Shown: positions 1 through 4,277 of the stretch, piece after piece | How the letters are laid out: each line of letters starts with the position of its first letter | Position numbering within the stretch: the stretch's first letter is position 1 | Assembly (NCBI GenBank): GCA_030705725.1 | Contig: JAUZPW010000055.1 | Coordinates: forward strand, 1 to 8,001 | Length of the DNA stretch: 8,001 nucleotides | Reading direction: 5' to 3' | DNA from: Bacillota bacterium | Lineage (GTDB): Bacteria; Bacillota; Clostridia; Oscillospirales; Butyricicoccaceae | Notes under the pieces: model-generated | What the model saw: only the letters and a program-made list of their open reading frames with translations | What the model was told of the DNA's origin: nothing | Databases searched by the model: none | Made by a program: the position numbers and the translations under genes

Positions 1-172
1 AATTAGCGGAGACGAATGCGTAACGCTTACATATGAGGAAAAGGTAGAAAAACAAGCTGTGACTAAACGCATCTGGATAGATGAAAAAACGCTTTTTCCC
101 ATAAAAGCTGAGCTTTATGCGGGGGGAAGCGAGGTTTTGTCCCTTGAATTTCTGACTTTCAGCGCGGAGTAA
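1..172 (+). CDS. C-terminal fragment of probable YdcC/GerS-like (LolA-fold) lipoprotein
   Basis: The frame opened at base 2 reads 56 residues to a TAA at 170-172; the start lies outside the window. The fragment has alternating beta-strand-like segments, including KRIWIDEKTLFPIKAELY and a final EVLSLEFLTFSAE. The pattern 'W-I-D-x-x-T-x-x-P-I-K-x-E' is typical of the last strands of LolA/LolB-fold lipoproteins such as YdcC of Bacillus and GerS-like proteins of clostridia. Context agrees: in B. subtilis ydcC lies just upstream of alr, ndoAI (mazE) and ndoA (mazF), and here mazF is the next gene, although alr and mazE are absent. The family call rests on 56 residues and context, so it is tentative; that a real coding end is present is much more certain. 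A hairpin terminator follows 45 nt after the stop. Confidence 0.5.
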   Translation, partial: ISGDECVTLTYEEKVEKQAVTKRIWIDEKTLFPIKAELYAGGSEVLSLEFLTFSAE

Positions 173-212
173 AAAAAGTACCTCTTTCATCAAACTTATT
201 AAAATAAAGGGC

Positions 213-241
213 AGCCCCGGTCGAAAGGCCGGCGCGCTTTT
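213..241 (+). terminator. Hairpin terminator after the lipoprotein gene
   Basis: CCGGTC (217-222) pairs with GGCCGG (227-232), including one G-U pair, around a GAAA tetraloop (223-226). After one C-C mismatch the stem can be lengthened by two G-C pairs. A short T-run (238-241) follows, so this is a moderate rho-independent terminator. It separates the lipoprotein gene from the mazF unit, which has its own promoter. Confidence 0.55.
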
Positions 242-284
242 GCACCTGAAACGACTATTTTCAACTTTAGATTATTTGGACATG

Positions 285-313
285 TTGACCTTTGGGTACC
301 TATTGAATAAAAT
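285..313 (+). promoter_or_regulatory. Sigma-A-type promoter of the mazF unit
   Basis: TTGACC (285-290) and TAAAAT (308-313) are separated by exactly 17 nt; each hexamer has one mismatch to consensus. Transcription would start near 320, giving a leader of roughly 145 nt before the preferred mazF start. The leader contains a perfect inverted repeat (350-397). Confidence 0.7.
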
Positions 314-349
314 AAAACAGGGAGGCGTATAAAAGGCCGGTTGCAATTT

Positions 350-397
350 TAATGCATGCAAAAAAAAATAATTATTTGAGATTAAACGCATGCATTA
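350..397 (+). repeat. Perfect 10-bp inverted repeat in the mazF leader
   Basis: TAATGCATGC (350-359) and GCATGCATTA (388-397) are exact reverse complements separated by 28 nt. The spacer is A/T-rich and itself contains the palindrome AATAATTATT (367-376). It lies downstream of the promoter and upstream of mazF, so it could be a two-half-site operator or, in RNA, a hairpin that influences mazF translation. There is no T-run after the right arm, which argues against a terminator. Confidence 0.6.
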
Positions 398-466
398 TGG
401 GAAAAATATGATTACATGGATGTATTTTTCGTGTATCAAAATCCTAACCGGCGGAGCGTGAATTTT

Positions 467-832
467 GTGGACTCAGATGTGAAAAGAGGAGATATATATT
501 ACGCTGATTTAAGCCCCGTGGTCGGAAGTGAACAAGGCGGAATAAGGCCGGTGCTGATAGTTCAGAACAATGTCGGCAACCGCTACAGCCCCACAGTAAT
601 AGCCGCAGCCATTACATCTCAAATGGGCAAGGCGAGACTTCCGACACATATCGAGCTATCGGCAAGGTCATACGGACTTTCTAAAGATTCAGTAATTTTG
701 CTTGAGCAAATTAGAACGATAGACAAAAAACGACTAAAGGAAAAAATGGGTAAGCTGGACGACGATGCCATGCATCGCGTCGACGAAGCGCTTGTCGTCA
801 GTTTCGGCTTACTTGAAAATGCGGGAAGTTGA
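467..832 (+). CDS. mazF: MazF/EndoA (PemK-family) mRNA interferase, no adjacent antitoxin
   Basis: Sequence-specific ribosome-independent endoribonuclease; B. subtilis MazF (EndoA) cuts single-stranded RNA at U^ACAU and normally acts as a dimer held inactive by MazE. The protein matches that enzyme closely along its whole length (RGDIYYADLSPVVGSEQGG near the N-terminus, SVILLEQIRTIDKKRL in the middle). From this start, R27 (GGIRPVL) and T50 (AAIT) correspond to the catalytic Arg25 and Thr48 of B. subtilis MazF, so it should be active. The start is uncertain: GTG 467 has GGCGGAG 10 nt upstream and gives 121 residues, near the family length. ATG 416 in the same frame would add 17 residues not typical of the family, and GTG 479 is also possible. 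No MazE-like gene is present on either side, and alr is missing too. The stop (830-832) lies just before the ribosome binding site of the next gene, suggesting co-expression. Confidence 0.93.
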   Translation: MDSDVKRGDIYYADLSPVVGSEQGGIRPVLIVQNNVGNRYSPTVIAAAITSQMGKARLPTHIELSARSYGLSKDSVILLEQIRTIDKKRLKEKMGKLDDDAMHRVDEALVVSFGLLENAGS

Positions 833-846
833 ACGGAGGTATTAAG

Positions 847-1467
847 GTGTACAGTAAAAAAATTAAAGTTGTTCTGAGCATCCTCCTGCTTTCAACCCTT
901 CTTGCAGCCGGCTTTTTCGCGCTGGCTGCTGAATATGGTTCGCAGGAGGATCCCCTTGTAACCTTGAGTTACATAACCGACGTGGTATCTCCTGGTGTGC
1001 TGAAAGAAGTCGACGCCAAAATAGCGGAAAAACTTAACGGGTTCAATGCCCAGCTGTCCGATAAGATTAAGGAGTATTCCGCCGAAATGGATGAGAAGCT
1101 GGCTTCCGGACAAAGTTCAGCGGGAGCCTCCGACGAGCTTGTAAATGCCATCGCGGAAAAAGTGCTTAAGAAGCTGCAGGAAAACGGCGCAGGCACCGTA
1201 TCCGCCGCCGACTGGAAGCTTGTTGATTTTGCAGGCGGCAAAACGATGAAAATGTCGGTAGGAACTGAGGTCCTTCTTCGCATCGGCTCCGCAAAGGTCG
1301 TTTCAAGCGGAACGCCCGGGCTTATAAATCTGACCTCGGCGAGCGAGGCCAATAACGGCTCCGACATTCTTAAAAACAACCTGTACATAGTCACAATAGA
1401 CGGCAGAGGCTTAAAGGCCGCGGCAAACTGCAAAATTCTCGTCAGAGGGGCATACACGATAAGCTGA
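847..1467 (+). CDS. Small exported protein, coiled-coil plus beta-rich C-terminal domain, function unknown
   Basis: The start is GTG 847, with GGAGGT at 835-840 and a 6-nt spacer; a TTG at 829 in frame lies before this ribosome binding site and is less likely. The product has 206 residues. Residues 1-28 look like a signal peptide or single membrane anchor: basic SKKIK, a hydrophobic run, then ALA-A as a possible signal peptidase I site. Residues about 50-112 are charged and likely helical or coiled-coil (EVDAKIAEKLNGF, EKVLKKLQEN). Residues about 120-206 are probably a compact beta domain ending in DGRGLKAAANCKILVRGAYT. I recall proteins of this kind as common unnamed genes in Clostridia, but no function is known to me. 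It lies 14 nt after mazF, in the same transcript, and is followed by a strong terminator, so the two form a short operon. Cell-surface or periplasm-like location is inferred only from the N-terminus. Confidence 0.85.
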   Translation: MYSKKIKVVLSILLLSTLLAAGFFALAAEYGSQEDPLVTLSYITDVVSPGVLKEVDAKIAEKLNGFNAQLSDKIKEYSAEMDEKLASGQSSAGASDELVNAIAEKVLKKLQENGAGTVSAADWKLVDFAGGKTMKMSVGTEVLLRIGSAKVVSSGTPGLINLTSASEANNGSDILKNNLYIVTIDGRGLKAAANCKILVRGAYTIS

Positions 1468-1489
1468 TTGAATTCCCTCCAGATTATCT

Positions 1490-1523
1490 TAAATCCTGTC
1501 GAAAGGCAGGATTTATTTTTTTT
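1490..1523 (+). terminator. Strong rho-independent terminator of the mazF unit
   Basis: An 11-bp uninterrupted stem (1490-1500 with 1505-1515, one G-U pair) closes a GAAA tetraloop (1501-1504). The run of eight T follows directly (1516-1523). It ends the mazF transcript 22 nt after the stop of the exported-protein gene and directly precedes the spoIIGA promoter. Its stem and loop also contain an exact Spo0A box. Confidence 0.9.
1497..1503 (+). promoter_or_regulatory. Candidate Spo0A box (TGTCGAA) upstream of spoIIGA
   Basis: TGTCGAA matches the 0A-box consensus exactly and lies about 65-71 nt upstream of the expected start of spoIIGA transcription, a plausible activator position. A second, one-mismatch box in the opposite orientation (TTTGACA, 1528-1534, against TTCGACA) overlaps the -35 hexamer. 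A caution is that the exact box is also part of a terminator hairpin, whose stem and GAAA loop could produce this string by themselves. Confidence 0.4.
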
Positions 1524-1528
1524 AGGTT

Positions 1529-1561
1529 TTGACAGAAAGCGCAAAACGACATGTCTATAAT
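1529..1561 (+). promoter_or_regulatory. spoIIG-type promoter with 21-bp spacer
   Basis: TTGACA (1529-1534) and TATAAT (1556-1561) are both perfect sigma-A hexamers but are 21 nt apart instead of 17. In B. subtilis the Spo0A-activated spoIIG and spoIIE promoters also have over-long spacers (about 21-22 bp), so this looks like the same activator-dependent design. Expected start near 1568, leaving a leader of only about 20 nt. Confidence 0.7.
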
Positions 1562-1568
1562 TTGTTTC

Positions 1569-1591
1569 GAGGGGGCAACGCTATGATATGA
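1569..1591 (+). promoter_or_regulatory. Ribosome binding site and two-codon ORF (ATG ATA TGA) overlapping the spoIIGA start
   Basis: GAGGGGG (1569-1575) is followed 7 nt later by ATG 1583, which reads Met-Ile-stop (1583-1591). The stop TGA overlaps the spoIIGA ATG (1588-1590) in another frame. The spoIIGA start is 12 nt from the same ribosome binding site, so the best-spaced start belongs to the minimal ORF. spoIIGA translation could therefore depend on reinitiation or be kept low. Confidence 0.4.
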
Positions 1592-2463
1592 AAGTAATCT
1601 ACATAGATGTTCTGTTTGCGGTTAATCTCATTATTAATTATCTGCTGCTGCTTATGACAATGCGCTTTGGCGGGGTTTATGCAAAACGCAGCCGCCTTTT
1701 TTTGTCGGCTTTTTTAGGAGCGTTTTACTGCGTGCTGTTTTTCGTTCCGGAGCTCGGTTTCCTGTACGGCGCATTTTTTAAGCTGGCCTTTGCCGCTTTT
1801 ATGGTTTTTATAGGGTTCTATAAAAAAAGCCTGTTTTCTTTAGCTAAGCTTTATATTATTTTCGTCGGATTGTCAGCAGCCCTCGCCGGAGGCGTTATCG
1901 CTTTTTACTGGCTCAATAACTCCGGGATGCTTTCTTTAAAAAACGGAGTTATTTACGCCGATATTTCGCTTAAAACACTATTTATAGCCTCGGGTCTCAG
2001 CTTCCTGCTGGTAAGCTTTTTTTTAAGGCATCAGGGCAGCGCTGGGGTGCTCGGAAAGAAGATAAAGCCGGTGGAAATTACGCTCTTCGGCAAAAAGACG
2101 GTCGTTTATACGCTTTTAGATACCGGAAACGAGCTGCGTGATCCGATTACCGGCAAACGCGTTCTCGTTGCGGAATATCAGTCTATAAGGGAATGCCTGC
2201 CTTTGAGGCTCCGGGAGAGCATTGAATTCGACAGCAATTACGAAGCATCCGAAATTTTTGAAAGAGCGTCGCGAATGGGCTTTGCCGGAGCTTTGAGGCT
2301 TCTGCCGTTTAAGACGGTTTCGGGCCGAAACGGAAATATGATGATCGTTATGAAACCGGACGCGGTTCAGATTGAAGAAAAGCCCGCCCCGGACATCATT
2401 CTCGGGTTAACATTCGAAGGTCTAAAGGGCGCCAAGGGTTACAGCGCTCTTGTTGGAATATAG
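1588..2463 (+). CDS. spoIIGA: SpoIIGA, sigma-E processing aspartyl protease
   Basis: Membrane-bound protease that removes the pro-sequence of sigma-E in the mother cell after asymmetric division, triggered in B. subtilis by the forespore signal SpoIIR. The N-terminal half (residues 1 to about 147) holds five hydrophobic segments, roughly 4-24, 36-53, 57-78, 84-108 and 128-147, beginning with the characteristic MKVIYIDVLFAVNLIINYLL. The C-terminal cytosolic half is the aspartyl-protease-like domain: LLDTGNELRDP carries the catalytic D178 in the D-T-G-N motif (178-181), and the end DIILGLTFEGLKGAKGYSAL fits the family. Length (291) is close to the usual value. ATG 1588 is the first sensible start. 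The gene is followed 8 nt later by its substrate, sigE, and its own stop TAG overlaps the sigE ribosome binding site. Expression probably depends on Spo0A through the long-spacer promoter upstream. Confidence 0.96.
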   Translation: MKVIYIDVLFAVNLIINYLLLLMTMRFGGVYAKRSRLFLSAFLGAFYCVLFFVPELGFLYGAFFKLAFAAFMVFIGFYKKSLFSLAKLYIIFVGLSAALAGGVIAFYWLNNSGMLSLKNGVIYADISLKTLFIASGLSFLLVSFFLRHQGSAGVLGKKIKPVEITLFGKKTVVYTLLDTGNELRDPITGKRVLVAEYQSIRECLPLRLRESIEFDSNYEASEIFERASRMGFAGALRLLPFKTVSGRNGNMMIVMKPDAVQIEEKPAPDIILGLTFEGLKGAKGYSALVGI

Positions 2464-2471
2464 GAGGAAGA

Positions 2472-3203
2472 ATGAAATTAAAGCTTGATCTTCTGAGACT
2501 AAAAATTTCTATTCTGCTTTATCCGATCAGGGAGAAGCTAAGGTCGCTGCTGCCGGACGAGATTTTCTATATCGGAGGGGCAGACAGCCTCCCTCCGCCT
2601 TTGTCTAACGAGGAGGAACTGTATCTCTTAAGCCGTTACGAGGGGCAAAACGGCATAAAACAAGTGCTCATCGAGCGGAATCTCAGGCTGGTGGTCTATA
2701 TTGCCAGAAAGTTTGAAAATACCGGGATAAACATAGAGGACCTAATATCAATAGGAACGATAGGGCTTATAAAGGCGGTCGGCACATACCGGCAGGATAA
2801 AAATACGAAGCTCGCCACCTATGCCTCCAGATGCATCGAAAACGAAATCCTGATGCATCTCAGGAAGTCTACCTCGCAAAAGAATGAAGTATCGCTTGAC
2901 GAACCCTTAAGCACCGATTGGGACGGAAACGAATTTCTGCTCTCGGATATACTGGGAACTGATGACGACGAAATCATGCGTCCCATAGAGGAATGCATCG
3001 ACCATGAGATGCTTCAAAACGCGATATCAAAGCTTTCAGAGCGGGAAAGGGTTATTATCTCCATGCGTTTCGGGCTTAACGGCCATGTGGAAAAAACTCA
3101 GAAAGAGGTCGCAGATACGCTCGGAATATCCCAATCGTATATATCAAGGCTTGAAAAAAGAATCATTTTGCGGCTTAAGCACGATCTCATGCGCTCTATG
3201 TGA
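2472..3203 (+). CDS. sigE: RNA polymerase sporulation sigma factor E (pro-sigma-E)
   Basis: Early mother-cell sigma factor made as an inactive membrane-associated precursor. Residues 1 to about 30 are the pro-sequence: an amphipathic, Leu/Ile/Lys/Arg-rich stretch ending at LLPDE before the conserved IFYIGG; SpoIIGA should cut near here, by analogy with the 27-29 residues removed in B. subtilis. Region 2 spans about 66-136 (IERNLRLVVYIARKFENTG, EDLISIGTIGLIKA, LATYASRCIENEILMHLR) and contacts core polymerase and the -10 element. The acidic DEPLSTDWDGNEFLLSDILG segment (143-162) is typical of sigma-E/K. Region 4 (about 187-238) ends with the helix-turn-helix TQKEVADTLGISQSYISRLE that reads the -35. 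The length of 243 fits the family. AGGAGG (2462-2467) overlaps the spoIIGA stop and is 4 nt from ATG 2472, so protease and substrate are translated in close coupling. Confidence 0.97.
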   Translation: MKLKLDLLRLKISILLYPIREKLRSLLPDEIFYIGGADSLPPPLSNEEELYLLSRYEGQNGIKQVLIERNLRLVVYIARKFENTGINIEDLISIGTIGLIKAVGTYRQDKNTKLATYASRCIENEILMHLRKSTSQKNEVSLDEPLSTDWDGNEFLLSDILGTDDDEIMRPIEECIDHEMLQNAISKLSERERVIISMRFGLNGHVEKTQKEVADTLGISQSYISRLEKRIILRLKHDLMRSM

Positions 3204-3263
3204 TTTTCGAAAAAAAAAGCTAATTTTATCGATAAAACATATTTTTTTAAGACGTCCTCGTCC

Positions 3264-3293
3264 GTATGAAAGCACTGCCCCGAGGCAATACTT
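3264..3293 (+). promoter_or_regulatory. Candidate sigma-F-type promoter of sigG
   Basis: GTATG (3264-3268) and GGCAATACTT (3284-3293) are 15 nt apart. This fits the sigma-F pattern as I recall it from B. subtilis (GywTA, 15 nt, GgnrAnAnTw) with one mismatch, in the last base of the -35. In B. subtilis sigG is likewise transcribed from a sigma-F promoter between sigE and sigG. The leader would be short (about 15 nt) but still contains the GGGTGG ribosome binding site. Confidence 0.45.
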
Positions 3294-3315
3294 AGTGAAA
3301 AGGGTGGTGCGGCTG

Positions 3316-4086
3316 ATGCAGGGAAAGGTAGAAATATGCGGTGTAAATACCTCTAAACTGAAAGTGCTTCCCAACGAGGAAACCATGAAGCTTTTGGTAC
3401 GCTGCCAGAGCGGGGATACGGTGGCGCGCGACGAACTCATATCCGGAAATCTGAGGCTCGTTTTAAGCGTTATCCAACGCTTCTTAAACAGGGGCGAACC
3501 GGTTGACGATTTGTTTCAGGTTGGCTGCGTAGGGCTTATTAAATCAATAGACAATTTCGATACTACAAAAAACGTGCGGTTTTCCACTTACGCGGTTCCG
3601 ATGATTATAGGAGAAATAAGAAGATACCTGAGAGACAACAGCGTTATACGCGTCGGGCGCGCGATGCGAGACACGGCTTACAGAGCTTTGCAGATAAAAG
3701 AAAAATTCATCTGTGAAAACCAGAGGGAGCCGACAATAGAAGAAATAGCAAAGGCAATGGATTTGCCCAAGGAAGATATTGTTTTTGCCCTTGACTCGAT
3801 TGTCGATCCCGTATCCTTATACGACCCCGTGTACTCCGACGGCGGAGATACGATCTGCGTTATGGATCAGGTCGCGGATGAAAAAAATACAACCGAGAAC
3901 CTTATAGAACGCATATCCCTCAAAGAATCCATTTCGGGCCTAACGGAACGCGAAAAGCATATTTTGTCACTTAGGTTTTTTCACGGAAAAACCCAGATGG
4001 AGGTCGCAGAGGAAATCGGAATCTCTCAGGCGCAGGTTTCGAGGCTTGAAAAAAACGCGCTCAGGCAGATTAAAAAGCAGATATAA
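3316..4086 (+). CDS. sigG: RNA polymerase sporulation sigma factor G
   Basis: Late forespore sigma factor, acting after engulfment. The N-terminus KVEICGVNTSKL is the sigma-G signature, and ATG 3316 gives the usual length (256 residues) with GGGTGG about 9 nt upstream. The frame is open upstream to 3004 inside sigE, but those codons do not resemble sigma-G and are not part of the gene. Region 2 covers about 42-112 (GNLRLVLSVIQRF, DDLFQVGCVGLIKSIDNFD, FSTYAVPMIIGEIRRYLRD), region 3 about 115-190 (EPTIEEIAKAMDLPKEDI), and region 4 about 205-254 with the helix-turn-helix TQMEVAEEIGISQAQVSRLE. It lies 112 nt after sigE. Read-through from the spoIIG promoter is possible, but forespore-specific transcription from the candidate promoter at 3264-3293 fits its role better. 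The hairpin at 4093-4126 follows the stop. Confidence 0.97.
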   Translation: MQGKVEICGVNTSKLKVLPNEETMKLLVRCQSGDTVARDELISGNLRLVLSVIQRFLNRGEPVDDLFQVGCVGLIKSIDNFDTTKNVRFSTYAVPMIIGEIRRYLRDNSVIRVGRAMRDTAYRALQIKEKFICENQREPTIEEIAKAMDLPKEDIVFALDSIVDPVSLYDPVYSDGGDTICVMDQVADEKNTTENLIERISLKESISGLTEREKHILSLRFFHGKTQMEVAEEIGISQAQVSRLEKNALRQIKKQI

Positions 4087-4092
4087 AAGTGT

Positions 4093-4126
4093 GCCGCGGA
4101 ACGTTTTTTATTAAAACGCCCGCGGC
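4093..4126 (+). terminator. Large hairpin after sigG, possible atypical terminator
   Basis: GCCGCGG (4093-4099) pairs with CCGCGGC (4120-4126), and an inner CGTTTT (4102-4107) pairs with AAAACG (4113-4118), leaving a 2-nt/1-nt internal bulge and a TTATT loop. The stem is stable, but the sequence after it has no T-run, so it may terminate poorly or instead protect the 3' end of the sigG transcript. It lies between sigG and the pyk promoter. Confidence 0.5.
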
Positions 4127-4132
4127 CAGCTA

Positions 4133-4161
4133 TTTACATAAAAGTTAATATATGGTATAAA
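4133..4161 (+). promoter_or_regulatory. Extended -10 sigma-A promoter of pyk
   Basis: TTTACA (4133-4138) and TATAAA (4156-4161) are 17 nt apart, with TGG directly before the -10 (extended -10). Transcription would start near 4168, leaving an A/T-rich leader of about 110 nt in which I see no known riboswitch. The leader holds AAAGGAG at 4263-4269, 8 nt before the pyk ATG. Confidence 0.7.
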
Positions 4162-4277
4162 ATATAAAGCTTGCATTCAATTACAAATTATGAAAAAATA
4201 AAAATAAGCCGCATCGGAGTATAGGAAAAGGCGGTAAAAAATTATATCAAACAGTATATCTTAAAGGAGCCTGAAAA

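Noticed and set aside
352..411. 19-codon leader peptide ORF (ATG to TGA) before mazF
   Set aside because: The only ribosome-binding-like sequence (GGAGG, 321-325) is 26 nt away, and the ORF is largely made by the inverted repeat and an A-run.
416..466. ATG 416 as the mazF start
   Set aside because: It adds 17 residues before the family's usual N-terminus; GTG 467 has a better placed GGCGGAG. Not fully excluded.
969..1544. 191-codon open frame on the - strand opposite the exported-protein gene
   Set aside because: It runs through the strong terminator and the spoIIGA -35, lacks a ribosome binding site, and its Ser/Pro-rich product looks like an antisense reading of a real gene.
2226..2232. 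TTCGACA Spo0A-box match inside spoIIGA
   Set aside because: It lies deep in coding sequence with no promoter near, and is expected by chance in a window of this size.
3004..3315. Open frame extending sigG upstream through the end of sigE
   Set aside because: The 104 extra codons overlap sigE in another frame and read as low-quality sequence; the sigma-G signature KVEICGVNTSKL begins just after ATG 3316, which gives the family length.
4168..4277. Possible riboswitch in the pyk leader
   Set aside because: Only a 4-bp pairing (CCGC with GCGG) was found in an A/T-rich stretch; no known riboswitch core is visible.
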